DNA from: Collinsella aerofaciens
GTDB lineage: Bacteria; Actinomycetota; Coriobacteriia; Coriobacteriales; Coriobacteriaceae
Direction: 5' to 3'
Length of the DNA stretch: 64,000 nt
Assembly (NCBI RefSeq): GCF_015554145.1
Contig: NZ_JADNHZ010000006.1
Location: 1 to 64,000, forward strand
Both the position numbers and the translations under genes were made by a program. The notes under the pieces are model-generated. The model was given only the letters and a program-made list of their open reading frames with translations, was not told the origin of the DNA and did not search any database. Shown one piece after another: positions 16,265 to 24,879 of the stretch; positions within the stretch are counted from its first letter, which is position 1; every line of letters begins with the position of its first letter.

Positions 16265-17848
16265 TTATGCCTCCTTATTTCGATCGAACACGATTTGTCC
16301 GTCCGACATCGTCATATCAACCGAAAGATCGCGTGCGTCGCGATAATCGAGGTCGAACACATCCCGATCGAGCACGCAGATATCGGCAAGATTGCCGACC
16401 TCAAGCGTACCCAGTTCGTCTTCGCGCATCAGATCGTACGCGCCCCCGGCAGTCCAAGCACGCAAGAGCTCGACAAGCGTCAGCGCGTTGGCCTCATTCA
16501 CGGGCAGCCCATCGTCGAAGTATCCACCGCACGCGCTGTAGATTGACTCGCCCAGGCTCGGAATCAGCAGTGGCAAATCCGTACCACAGCACACCGTGCA
16601 TCCGGAATCTTCCATGCCGCGGCGATTCCAGCTGTGCAAAAGTCGCGTCTCGCCAATTTGTCGACGCATCATCGACAGGCAATCCTCGCGCCGGTCCAGC
16701 GTCAGAATCTGCGGATAGACCTCGCAAATTCCACCTAACTTGCCAAACTCGACAAGATCGGTCGGGTCAGAGTTCTCGAGATCGGTAATCGCATGGCGGC
16801 GAAGCAACCGTCCATGCTCGTCTCGAGGCAGCGAGGCATAGAGCGCCACGGTGCGACGAACGGCGCCATCGCCCTGGCAATGCAAAGAATATCGGAAGCC
16901 GTCAGCATCAATTGCGCGCAGCTCGTTCTCAATCAGATCCCACTCGGGCTCCTCGACAACCGTCTTGCCGGCAGCTCCCGCATCGGCCGTGTCCTCATAG
17001 GGGTCAATCATCTCGGCAAGCCCCGCCCATACGCCGCGATCGGTCATACGGTTGAAGCCAGAAAAACGAACGAACGGTCCCCGAAAGCGCTCTCGTGCCT
17101 CGCGAGCATACGACAGATTTGCACCGGCACCCACCGGCTGCGACATCATAGAGACGCGAACCGTCAGCTCACCAGATTCTTCACGGCGAGCCATTTCGTC
17201 GGCAAAACCGTAGTAGTCATCAAACGCCATCTCCTTGATGGCGGTAACGCCGCGCTCGTTAAGCATGCTCATGTAGTCCGAATACCCCGCACGTACCTCG
17301 GGCAGCGCGAGGAAATCGCTCATCATGCGCCAGATCTTCTCGGCATAGCACGCCTGGGGTGTGAAGCCGTATCGCGCACTGGCGGCAGCATTGAGAACGC
17401 AGGTCTCCGCACCCGGTGTAAAGCAGACGACAGGGATATCGCCAAAACAATCGTCAAACACAGCCGCCGTATTTGCGTTCTCGGCATCCGATGCCAACGT
17501 TTCGGGTAGGTTGTGGCCAAAAGCCGCCGCGCAATCCGGATGATCTTCTTTCCATGCACGCAAGAGCGACACGGCCTCTTTGGCATCAGCGATGCCGGAC
17601 AGATCAGGCCCCAACGTCCGCAGCGCCCAGCCTGTATAGAAGGTATGCACATCGATCAGGCCAGGCATGACGGTGCGGTCGCCCAGGTCAACTACCTCGT
17701 CCGCCTGGGTCAAATACGAAGCTAGCTCACACTTGGTGCCAACCGCCTCAATTCGATTGCCACGGACCGCTACGAAACCTTCAAACGGCAGGTCCCCCGT
17801 ACCGGTAAAGACGCTCTTAGACGTCAGGACCGTCAAACGATCAGACAT
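16265..17848 (-). CDS. YtcJ-type amidohydrolase in the frl operon, altered metal motif
   Basis: About 527 aa; amidohydrolase family 3 (YtcJ-like). The pre-barrel signature is TVMPGLIDVHTFYTG, where the usual HxH is H-T-F, so the second metal His is missing. Later ligand regions are recognisable: SLHCQGDGAVRRT (usual HaiGD), RRHAITDLE, and CCGTDLPLLIP (usual GsDaP). These enzymes hydrolyse amide or related C-N bonds. Here it may release an Amadori compound from an acylated or peptide form before phosphorylation (inference). ATG 17848 has AGGTGG upstream; a GTG at 17857, directly after the transporter stop, is the alternative start. Confidence 0.78.
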   Translation of the reverse strand: MSDRLTVLTSKSVFTGTGDLPFEGFVAVRGNRIEAVGTKCELASYLTQADEVVDLGDRTVMPGLIDVHTFYTGWALRTLGPDLSGIADAKEAVSLLRAWKEDHPDCAAAFGHNLPETLASDAENANTAAVFDDCFGDIPVVCFTPGAETCVLNAAASARYGFTPQACYAEKIWRMMSDFLALPEVRAGYSDYMSMLNERGVTAIKEMAFDDYYGFADEMARREESGELTVRVSMMSQPVGAGANLSYAREARERFRGPFVRFSGFNRMTDRGVWAGLAEMIDPYEDTADAGAAGKTVVEEPEWDLIENELRAIDADGFRYSLHCQGDGAVRRTVALYASLPRDEHGRLLRRHAITDLENSDPTDLVEFGKLGGICEVYPQILTLDRREDCLSMMRRQIGETRLLHSWNRRGMEDSGCTVCCGTDLPLLIPSLGESIYSACGGYFDDGLPVNEANALTLVELLRAWTAGGAYDLMREDELGTLEVGNLADICVLDRDVFDLDYRDARDLSVDMTMSDGQIVFDRNKEA

Positions 17849-17857
17849 CACAACCAC

Positions 17858-19321
17858 CTACGCCGGAAGCATGCCAGAAATTGCCGTTACGATCAGGCCA
17901 AAGACGACCATGAAGATGAAGAACTTCCAAATGGTCTTCCACCATTGGCCAAACGAAATCTTAGCCACGCCAAGGCCGGCAACCGTCATGCCCGCCACGG
18001 GACTGATGGTGTTGATGGTCTGGTTGGCAAACTGGAGCGCGGTAACGGCCGCCTCGGGATTGAGGCCCATGAGCTCGGTCAGGGGGCCCATAACGGGCAT
18101 GGTGAGTGCCGCCAGGCCAGAACTCGAGGGAACCAGCAAAGAGAGCAGGCCAAGGACGATATACATAAACGTGGTGTAGACGGCGGCGGGTGCACCGGCG
18201 AGCGCAGTAGCGAGCGCCTGGAGGATGGTGTCGATGATCATGCCGCCCTCGGCGATGACCAGAATACCGCGAGCGATACCGATAACGATGGCGGCGTACG
18301 CAAAGTCGGCGAGACCTTTAACGAACTCCTCAGCAATCGTCTGCTGGTCAAGACCGCCCAGGATACCGGCAAGCAAGCCCATGCCAAGGAACACGGCGGA
18401 AATCTCATTCATGTACCAACCCTGGGTAACAAGACCCCAGACGATAATGCCCATACCGCAAGCAAAATCGATAAGCACGAGCTTCTGACGGGTAGTGAAC
18501 TCTTCCTCGATGGAGGCATCGGTCACGGAAAACTCGATACGCTTGAGCTTATCGTCCTCGTACGTAATGGACGACTCGGGGTTTTTCTTGACGCGCATGG
18601 CGTAGCGCATGGCCCATGCGATACCGACAGCAGTGAAGATGACCCAAGAAACGGCGCGCAGCCACAGTTGCGGATTGCCCTCGATGCCAATGATGCCTTG
18701 GGCGATCAAAACATTAAACGGATCGATGGTCGAAGCGCAATATCCCAGGTTAGGACCAAGGAAGCAGATGATGAATGCCGTCATCGAGTCATAACCGATA
18801 CCCATCATGATGGGAATGAAGATGGCATAGAACGGCAGGGCTTCCTCAGACATACCAAACGTGGTGCCGCAAATGGACAGCAACGTCATCGTGATGGGAA
18901 TGATGAGGATGTCCTTGTTCTTGAGCTTTTTAATCACACGGCTCATGCCGGCATTCAAAGCGTTGGTCTTGGTGATGATTGCGAACGATCCGCCAATCAA
19001 TAAGACGAACGCAACGACGTCGGCAGCCTCTTGGATGCCCTTAGTGGGCGCTTGCAGGACCGCGAAGATATCCTGACCCAGATTGATGGTCTCGCCGGTC
19101 TCGGAATCGGTGTAGTTCTTATCGACCTGTTCATAGGTTCCAGCAACGGCGACTTCACGCTCGCCCGCCGCTGTCGAAATCGTCTTGCGCTGATACTGAC
19201 CAGAGGGAACGATCCAAGTCAGGACCGCAAAGACAACGATCAGCAAGAACATGATCGTATAGACATGCGGTAATTTGAACTTAAAACGTCTGTTTGTCTT
19301 CTTCGCCTTCGTATCTGACAT
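17858..19321 (-). CDS. YfcC-family transporter (C4-dicarboxylate anaerobic carrier superfamily)
   Basis: About 487 aa with roughly 12 membrane helices. The opening is FKFKLPHVYTIMFLLIV, followed by a short outer loop, IGGSFAIITKTNALNAGM, CGTTFGMSEEALPFY, FLGPNLGYCASTIDPFN, LVPSSSGLAALTMPVMGPL and the final NTISPVAG. These are DcuC/YfcC hallmarks. YfcC relatives move small carboxylates or amino acids. In this operon it takes the place held by permease FrlA in E. coli and is therefore the likely uptake system for the glycated substrate. ATG 19321 has GGAGGTATCT just upstream. Confidence 0.85.
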   Translation of the reverse strand: MSDTKAKKTNRRFKFKLPHVYTIMFLLIVVFAVLTWIVPSGQYQRKTISTAAGEREVAVAGTYEQVDKNYTDSETGETINLGQDIFAVLQAPTKGIQEAADVVAFVLLIGGSFAIITKTNALNAGMSRVIKKLKNKDILIIPITMTLLSICGTTFGMSEEALPFYAIFIPIMMGIGYDSMTAFIICFLGPNLGYCASTIDPFNVLIAQGIIGIEGNPQLWLRAVSWVIFTAVGIAWAMRYAMRVKKNPESSITYEDDKLKRIEFSVTDASIEEEFTTRQKLVLIDFACGMGIIVWGLVTQGWYMNEISAVFLGMGLLAGILGGLDQQTIAEEFVKGLADFAYAAIVIGIARGILVIAEGGMIIDTILQALATALAGAPAAVYTTFMYIVLGLLSLLVPSSSGLAALTMPVMGPLTELMGLNPEAAVTALQFANQTINTISPVAGMTVAGLGVAKISFGQWWKTIWKFFIFMVVFGLIVTAISGMLPA

Positions 19322-19381
19322 AGATACCTCCAAAGAACTCGAGATTGCATCGCATCTCGCTTCAACGTTTGCACAAGGCAA

Positions 19382-19429
19382 ACGTTCTATGACGTTCTAT
19401 AGATTACCAGCAGCTTTTCTCGTCATCAA
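19382..19429 (-). promoter_or_regulatory. frl operon promoter with tandem candidate operator
   Basis: On the - strand, -35 TTGATG (19424-19429) and -10 TAATCT (19401-19406) are separated by 17 bases. Directly downstream of the -10, ACGTTCTAT occurs twice 10 bases apart (19382-19390 and 19392-19400, read on +). The same-face spacing and the position at the transcription start suggest a repressor site, most simply for the adjacent GntR protein. Confidence 0.55.
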
Positions 19430-19491
19430 GATAATTTCAAACTGATTGCCGCAACGCGGTTGAACGGTTGCGTTTGTGCCGTGAACGGTAT

Positions 19492-19527
19492 GGAAACGCC
19501 CGGTGAGATGATCCACCGGGCGTCTCC
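19492..19527 (-). terminator. Terminator of the gntR gene
   Basis: A 14-bp stem with one mismatch (GGAGACGCCCGGTG / CACCGGGCGTTTCC on the - strand) lies just after the GntR stop. It insulates the regulator gene from the frl promoter. Confidence 0.7.
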
Positions 19528-19539
19528 ATTCGCAATGTC

Positions 19540-20283
19540 CTAGATGTCAAAAACGTAGCGAGACCCAACGATCCGCTGACGACCGATGATAAACGGCCGC
19601 CGCTGCTCATCAAAGAAGAAGGCTTCCATATAAAACAAGGGTTCGCCAACGGGAACCGCCAGCAACCGAGCGACCTCGGGCGATGCGCACGCGATCTCGA
19701 GCGTGCACGGGTCGGTAAACGCAGGCGTCCGCCCCGTCCGGTTGCGCACGAACTCAAAAATGGATTGGTTAGATAGAGGCGCCGTTGATAGATAGGCGTT
19801 GTCCTCGTAAACGTATATGTTGTTCTCAAGCATGACAGGGACGCCATCGGCAGTACGCACGCGCTCAACGCAAATCAAGTCAGTTCCAACGGGAACACCA
19901 AAGAACTGTGCTTCGGTGGAATCCGCCGGCAGTATCTTTCTCGAAATGACACACGCCCCCGGTTCCATTCCGTTAGCGCGGCATGCGTCCGAAAAACTCT
20001 GGACGTCATCCTTCTGGCGAATCTTGCGCTTGAGCTTGGGGGCATTGACAAACGTGCCTTTCCCCTGTCGCTTCGTTAGATAGCCCTGTTGGACGAGCTC
20101 CTCAATAGCGCGTCGCACGGTAACGCGGCCAACTTTATAGCTCTCAGCCAATTCGAATTCGTTGGGTATCCGCGCACCTGCCTTGTAGGCACCGGAGTTG
20201 ATTTCGTTTTTAATGATATCAATGACCTGTTGGTACAGCGGTATCGCTGCTTTACCGTCAGTTAGCCCTTCAGTCGGTGGCAT
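19540..20283 (-). CDS. GntR/HutC-family regulator of the frl operon
   Basis: A 247-aa protein. The N-terminal winged helix has PLYQQVIDIIKNEI, ARIPNEFELAESYKVGRVTVRRAIEEL and a wing QGKGTFV, all typical of GntR. The C-terminal UTRA effector domain begins near 90 (SFSDACRANGMEPG) and includes the usual LICVERVRTADGVPVMLENNIY. HutC-type members bind phosphorylated or free sugars or amines. FrlR of E. coli belongs to the same class and sits beside frl genes. Position directly ahead of the transporter gene makes the frl operon its probable target. Confidence 0.87.
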   Translation of the reverse strand: MPPTEGLTDGKAAIPLYQQVIDIIKNEINSGAYKAGARIPNEFELAESYKVGRVTVRRAIEELVQQGYLTKRQGKGTFVNAPKLKRKIRQKDDVQSFSDACRANGMEPGACVISRKILPADSTEAQFFGVPVGTDLICVERVRTADGVPVMLENNIYVYEDNAYLSTAPLSNQSIFEFVRNRTGRTPAFTDPCTLEIACASPEVARLLAVPVGEPLFYMEAFFFDEQRRPFIIGRQRIVGSRYVFDI

Positions 20284-20314
20284 ATACCCTCTCCCAGCGC
20301 AATTACGTCTAAAA

Positions 20315-20349
20315 CGGGCTTAAGGGCATTCAACAAGTCCTTAAGCCCG
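20315..20349 (-). terminator. Rho-independent terminator
   Basis: CGGGCTTAAGG pairs with CCTTAAGCCCG, and on the - strand is followed by TTTTAGACG. It ends the HAD gene starting at 21093, before the GntR gene. Confidence 0.75.
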
Positions 20350-20433
20350 CATTAGCTTAAAGTATGCTAGGTGTCGCACCAAAATGTCGGGTATTTACTC
20401 ATCGGACCCGAAAAACGCGCAACTAACGCGCTC

Positions 20434-21093
20434 TTACGCGAGTTCCAGCAGGTCCGGCAGCTGATCGATAATCTTATCCGCGGCGTCCTGACTAAAGCCA
20501 AAGCGCTCCTCGCGCTTGGCAACGACCGTCAGGCCGGCTCGCTTGCCGGCAGTGATGCCAGGCACCGAATCCTCAACGCAGCAGCAGCGATTCGCGGGCA
20601 GCCCCAGCAGGTCCAGCGCATGCAGGTAGATGTCGGGCTCGGGCTTACTCTCCTTAAACTGCTCGCCGCTCACCACATACTCAAAGGCATCCGACAGCCC
20701 GCACGCGTTGAGCACTTCCTCGATGCTATCCATGGGAGACGAGCTGGCAAGCGCCACGCGAACGCCACGGCGCGGCAGCTCTCGAATCGTATCCACGGCG
20801 CCTGGGTTAATCAAAGCCTGATAGTCGCGCGGACGCTTATGCGCCCACTCGTCCCAACGGGCCAACGCTTCCTCGCCAGTGAAATGCCCCTTACCGGCGC
20901 GCTCAAACCAATCGACCAGCATATGCAGGAAGAACTGATGCGAGGTACCGACTTGCCCATTCAACTCCTCTTGAGTCAGGTTAAGCCCAAGCTCCTTGGC
21001 AAACGCGGCAGTCTCGCCCAGGTAGTAATACTCGGTATCGACAATGACACCGTCCATGTCAAAGATAACGGCGTCGAACGGAAATGCGGACAC
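20434..21093 (-). CDS. HAD-family phosphatase (beta-phosphoglucomutase-like)
   Basis: A 219-aa HAD hydrolase. Motif I is FDAVIFDMDGVIVDTE (nucleophile Asp and acid Asp two residues on), motif II is VALASSSPMDSIEEVL, the Lys is in FKESKPEPDIYLHAL, and motif IV is CCCVEDSVPGITAGKRAG. The helical cap between motifs I and II places it in the subfamily of beta-phosphoglucomutases and small phosphatases. GTG 21093 is preceded by GGGAGGG and begins just ahead of motif I. The substrate cannot be read; a phosphosugar is likely. Confidence 0.8.
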   Translation of the reverse strand: MSAFPFDAVIFDMDGVIVDTEYYYLGETAAFAKELGLNLTQEELNGQVGTSHQFFLHMLVDWFERAGKGHFTGEEALARWDEWAHKRPRDYQALINPGAVDTIRELPRRGVRVALASSSPMDSIEEVLNACGLSDAFEYVVSGEQFKESKPEPDIYLHALDLLGLPANRCCCVEDSVPGITAGKRAGLTVVAKREERFGFSQDAADKIIDQLPDLLELA

Positions 21094-21112
21094 GGCACCC
21101 TCCCTAACAAAA

Positions 21113-21137
21113 GGGCGCCCGCAAGCAGGCGCCCAAA
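21113..21137 (-). terminator. Rho-independent terminator
   Basis: GGGCGCC pairs with GGCGCCC around an 8-base loop, with TTTTGTT downstream on the - strand. It lies between the two HAD genes. Confidence 0.75.
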
Positions 21138-21157
21138 CCATGCATTAATCGGCGATT

Positions 21158-22000
21158 CTAACCCAGCAGCTTATCCAGCGCCACTGCAATACCGTCTTCG
21201 TTGTTATTGGCGGTTACCATCTGGGCAACTGCCTTAACCTCATCGACGGCGTTGCCCATGGCAACACCGGTGCCGGCCCACTCAATCATGGACTTGTCGT
21301 TCTGGCCGTCGCCAAACGAGACGACCTCGCTGGCATCGATACCGAGCTTGGGCAGGGCACCCTCGAGCGCACGGGCTTTGTCGATACCGGGCGCCGTGTA
21401 CTCAAAGTACCAGTCGGCCGTAAACATGCCCGAAAGCGTCTGGGTAAAGGGCGCATACATCTCCTCGTAATGCGCCTGCAGGTAGGTCGGATCACCCGCC
21501 GTCAGCAGCTTGTCCACGGGATAAGTGTCCACGACCTCATGCAAGCTCTCGACCTCGCGAATCTTAAGATCGCACGCATCGCGCTCATACTTGACGATAT
21601 TCTTCTGCAAGCCGTCAGGCAGCGTGATCATGCAATGGTACGAGTCCTCGACGTGCAAATCGCGACCGAGCGAAATCATAGGGATCACGTCGAAATTGCG
21701 CAGATGATCAATCAGACGGTGCAGCTCGTCAGCCGGCATGGCCTGGTCAAAAAGGACCTCATCGGTCTGAGCGTCGACCACATGCGCGCCATTAAAGGCA
21801 ACTAGCAGACCGTCATGGTTTTGAAGGTCGAGCTCCTGCGCCAAGGCGTGCAACCCCCATGCGGGACGGCCCGAAGCCAAGATGAGCTTAATGCCCGACT
21901 CCTGCGTCGCGAGCAGCTTCTCGCGCGTACGCGGGCTGATGACCTTTTGGTCGTTGGTGAGCGTACCGTCGATATCCATTGCGATGGCTTTGATTGCCAT
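21158..22000 (-). CDS. Cof-type HAD-IIB phosphatase
   Basis: A 280-aa Cof-like hydrolase. Motif I is AIAMDIDGTLTNDQ, motif II is LILASGRPAWGLHALAQELD, and the C-terminal metal motif is VVSFGDGQNDKSMIEWAGTGVAMGNA, all hallmarks of the IIB subclass with an inserted alpha/beta cap. Such enzymes dephosphorylate sugar phosphates, flavin precursors or PLP. ATG 22000 has GGAGGCATAT upstream; the longer open frame has none. It is flanked by terminators on both sides and so is probably monocistronic. Confidence 0.85.
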   Translation of the reverse strand: MAIKAIAMDIDGTLTNDQKVISPRTREKLLATQESGIKLILASGRPAWGLHALAQELDLQNHDGLLVAFNGAHVVDAQTDEVLFDQAMPADELHRLIDHLRNFDVIPMISLGRDLHVEDSYHCMITLPDGLQKNIVKYERDACDLKIREVESLHEVVDTYPVDKLLTAGDPTYLQAHYEEMYAPFTQTLSGMFTADWYFEYTAPGIDKARALEGALPKLGIDASEVVSFGDGQNDKSMIEWAGTGVAMGNAVDEVKAVAQMVTANNNEDGIAVALDKLLG

Positions 22001-22173
22001 ATATGCCTCCCTGTCATTGAACAACCTTGTCTGAGCCATCATACAGAACACCCACGGCGGCGCTGTTTGCAACGGGAAAAATGTCATATTGTCCCAAACA
22101 TGAACGGCGCGCCTTCGACGATTGCGATGCCCGTCGAGGCGCCTCCCGATACATTCCATCCTATCCAAATAGC

Positions 22174-22208
22174 AAGGGGCCCGTATCCCAACGGATACGG
22201 GCCCCTTT
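22174..22208 (-). terminator. Terminator of pgi
   Basis: A 15-bp perfect stem (AAGGGGCCCGTATCC with its complement) with a 4-base loop, 29 bases past the pgi stop. It is symmetric enough to act in both directions. Confidence 0.8.
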
Positions 22209-22236
22209 CAGCCATAAGCCAACTCAGCCGTAAAGA

Positions 22237-23931
22237 CTACTTGCGATGAGCGCGGTAGAACTCGATGAGCGCCTGAGTCGAAGCGTCCTGCTCGGCCTTG
22301 GCGGCGTCGTCGTGGAAGGCCGGGGTGATCTGCTTGGCAAGCTGCTTGCCCAGCTCGACGCCCCACTGGTCGTAGGAGTCGATGCCCCAGACCGTGCCCT
22401 CGACAAACGTGATGTGCTCGTAAAGGGCGATGAGCTCACCAAGCGCGAACGGGGTCAGCGTGTCGCCAAAAATCGAGGTCGTCGGACGGTTGCCCTCAAA
22501 GCAGCGGGCCGGGACGATCTGCTCGGGCGTGCCCTCGGCACGCACCTCATCGGCCGTCTTACCAAAGGCGAGCGCCTTGGTCTGGGCCAGGAAGTTGCCC
22601 AGGAACAGCTCGTGCACGTCCTGACCGCTGTCGGTCGCAGGGTTGGCGGTATTGGCAAAGGCGATGAAATCGGCCGGGACCACCACGGTGCCCTGGTGCA
22701 GCAGCTGGTAGAAGGCGTGCTGACCGTTGGTGCCGGGCTCGCCCCAGAAGATCTCGCCGGTATCGGAGGTCACAGCGCTGCCGTCCCAGCGGACATGCTT
22801 GCCGTTGGACTCCATGGTGAGCTGCTGCAGGTAGGCCGGGAAACGGTGCAGATACTGGCAGTACGGAAGCACGGCGTGGCTCTTGGAACCGAAGAAGTTG
22901 ACGTACCAGACGTTGAACAAACCCATCAGCGCGACGGCATTGTTCTCGAGCGGCGTGTTGCAGAAGTACTCGTCGATGGCGTGGAAGCCCTCAAGGAACT
23001 GCTGGAAACGCTCGGGGCCGAGCACGACGATCAGCGACAGGCCCACGGCGGAGTCGACGGAGTAGCGGCCGCCAACCCAGTTCCAGAAACCAAAGGCGTT
23101 AGCCGGGTCGATACCGAAAGCCTCGACCTTCTCGAGTGCGGTGGAAACGGCGACGAAGTGCTTTGCCACAGCCTCGGCGTTCTGCTCATCGGAGCCATCG
23201 ATGGCGCCCTGAGCCTTGAGCTGCTCGAGCATCCAGGTCTTGACCTCGCGGGCGTTGGTGAGGGTCTCGAGCGTGGTGAAGGTCTTAGAGACGATGATCA
23301 CGAGCGTGGTCTCGGGATCCAAACCCTTGAGCTTCTCGGCCTGGTCGTTGGGGTCGATGTTGGAGATATAGCGGCAGTCGATACCGGCGTCGGCATAGGG
23401 ACGCAGGGCCTCGTAAGCCATGACCGGGCCCAGATCGGAGCCGCCGATGCCGATGGACACCAGGTGCTCAATCTTCTTGCCGGTAACGCCCTTCCACTCA
23501 CCGGAGCGCACGCGCTCGGCGAAGGCATACATGCGATCGAGGACCTCGTGCACGTCGGCGACGACATCCCGGCCGTCGACGATAAGCTGGCCTTTCTCGC
23601 TTGCCGGACGGCGCAGCGCGGTGTGCAGGACGGCGCGGTCCTCGGTGGTGTTGATGTGCTCGCCGGAGAACATGGCGTCGCGGCGCTCCTCGAGCTTCAC
23701 CTCGCGGGCAAGATCGCACAGCAGCTTGACGGTCTCATCGGTCACCAGGTTCTTGGACAGATCGAAGTGAAGGTCGCCGGCGTCAAAGCTCAGCTTGTTC
23801 ACGCGGTCGGCGTCAGCGGCGAACCAGGCCTTGAGGTCGATACCCTCGGCCTCGAGCTTCTCCTGATGAGCCTCGAGCGCCTTCCAAGCGGCGGTCGACG
23901 TAGCGTCGATAGGTGCGGCAACAGTTGCCAT
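22237..23931 (-). CDS. pgi: Glucose-6-phosphate isomerase
   Basis: A 564-aa cytosolic enzyme interconverting glucose 6-phosphate and fructose 6-phosphate. PGI signatures are visible: [49 protein letters not shown], and [14 protein letters not shown] (the active-site Glu-Ser-Asn-Gly-Lys). It is of the long type with an N-terminal helical extension. ATG 23931 has GAGGAGGAC just upstream. It connects the frl pathway product glucose 6-phosphate to glycolysis. It is probably a single-gene unit closed by the strong hairpin at 22174-22208. Confidence 0.95.
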   Translation of the reverse strand: MATVAAPIDATSTAAWKALEAHQEKLEAEGIDLKAWFAADADRVNKLSFDAGDLHFDLSKNLVTDETVKLLCDLAREVKLEERRDAMFSGEHINTTEDRAVLHTALRRPASEKGQLIVDGRDVVADVHEVLDRMYAFAERVRSGEWKGVTGKKIEHLVSIGIGGSDLGPVMAYEALRPYADAGIDCRYISNIDPNDQAEKLKGLDPETTLVIIVSKTFTTLETLTNAREVKTWMLEQLKAQGAIDGSDEQNAEAVAKHFVAVSTALEKVEAFGIDPANAFGFWNWVGGRYSVDSAVGLSLIVVLGPERFQQFLEGFHAIDEYFCNTPLENNAVALMGLFNVWYVNFFGSKSHAVLPYCQYLHRFPAYLQQLTMESNGKHVRWDGSAVTSDTGEIFWGEPGTNGQHAFYQLLHQGTVVVPADFIAFANTANPATDSGQDVHELFLGNFLAQTKALAFGKTADEVRAEGTPEQIVPARCFEGNRPTTSIFGDTLTPFALGELIALYEHITFVEGTVWGIDSYDQWGVELGKQLAKQITPAFHDDAAKAEQDASTQALIEFYRAHRK

Positions 23932-24053
23932 AAAGTCCTCCTCAGCATACGGGCGCAAGCCTCCATGCGCCCGGATAATCAGATAGTCCTATTCTAGCGC
24001 AGGTCAAGACTACAATCAGCGAGCGTTGCCAATCCGCCCCCCAACGGCAACCG

Positions 24054-24124
24054 ACCAAAAAGGGACAGGTTTATTTTGGCGGGTCAAACGCTTTACCAAC
24101 CAAAAATAACCTATCCCTTTATGG
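24054..24124. repeat. Imperfect inverted repeat near the half-ADH gene
   Basis: Two ~30-base arms (24054-24083 and 24095-24124), both starting with CCA-AAAGGGA-AGGTT on their own strands, are nearly complementary. The CCAAAAAGGGACAG core recurs in the same orientation at 24789-24802, on the other side of the half alcohol dehydrogenase gene. Confidence 0.65.
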
Positions 24125-24130
24125 TAAATA

Positions 24131-24655
24131 TTAGGCCGCGGCGCACACACTGCCGAGCAGCTCGCGCAAGGGCGAGCCGATACCCTCCAGCAGTTCGGGA
24201 GCGATGATGGCGAAAACGGGAACCTCGCCGGCACCCACAACGGCGGGCACTTTTCCCTCGGAGACGATGCATCCGTAGGGAACAAAGCCGTCCTCGCCGG
24301 CATCGAGCACGGCCATGCGACGAGCGAGTTCGCGCGCAAAGCCCGCCGTATCGGCATCGCCGATCGCCAGGACAAAGTCCACGCCCTCATCGGTCGCCAG
24401 GGCTACGGCCTCATCGACCAAATCGTCTCCCCCGTCGCCCCCGACCAAGCCGCAACGAAAGAGCACGCGTTCGAGCAGGGCGCGATCGAGCGAGCCCAGC
24501 GCCGCCGAAACGAGCTCATCACGCGTGTGCTTGTCGCCTCCCAGCACGACCAGTGTCTTGGTGCCGCCATAGTGGGCAACCAATCGCCCGCACCAGCGAG
24601 CCACGTCCCCATCCGCAACCAAGCGCGTCGGCATACCAAACCCATAGTTAACCAT
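24131..24655 (-). CDS. Isolated N-terminal domain resembling iron-dependent alcohol dehydrogenase
   Basis: A 174-aa protein from ATG 24655 (GGGGATA upstream). The start MVNYGFGMPTRLVADGDV and the later TKTLVVLGGDK, GLVGGDGGDDLVDEAVALA and VDFVLAIGDADTAGFARELA follow the nucleotide-binding half of YqhD/BdhA-type alcohol dehydrogenases. The usual GGGS is replaced by GDAD and the whole helical half with the metal-binding histidines is absent. Full-length relatives are ~385 aa. Codon use looks normal and there is no obvious frame decay, so it may be a retained domain rather than debris. An in-frame ATG at 24706 lacks a ribosome site. Confidence 0.6.
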   Translation of the reverse strand: MVNYGFGMPTRLVADGDVARWCGRLVAHYGGTKTLVVLGGDKHTRDELVSAALGSLDRALLERVLFRCGLVGGDGGDDLVDEAVALATDEGVDFVLAIGDADTAGFARELARRMAVLDAGEDGFVPYGCIVSEGKVPAVVGAGEVPVFAIIAPELLEGIGSPLRELLGSVCAAA

Positions 24656-24805
24656 TATCCCCACAACCCTTCCGTGCTTTATGGTGGCATCAATCGTTAG
24701 CCTCATGCTACGAAGCGAGCTTTTCCGAGCTGTTTCGCGCTCTTTAGGGCTGCGTTAAAAACCCGATGCAACCGCACGACCATACCTGCCAAAAAGGGAC
24801 AGATT

Positions 24806-24865
24806 TTGACGGCGTCCGGTCGAGCAGTTATTATCGAACAGGTATTCGATAAGAACATGTGTTTG
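24806..24865 (+). promoter_or_regulatory. SOS promoter with two LexA boxes
   Basis: -35 TTGACG (24806-24811) and -10 TATTAT (24829-24834) are 17 bases apart. CGAACAGGTATTCG (24835-24848) and AGAACATGTGTTTG (24852-24865) follow at once. Both fit the Gram-positive/actinobacterial LexA box CGAAC-N4-GTTCG-type consensus with one mismatch each. They cover the transcription start and run up to the ribosome site of the polymerase gene. Confidence 0.75.
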
Positions 24866-24879
24866 ATGGGAGGGCTCGG

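Noticed and set aside
22246-23997. 583-codon open frame on the + strand opposite pgi
   Set aside because: It is the antisense shadow of a clear pgi gene; no domain, ribosome site or plausible composition.
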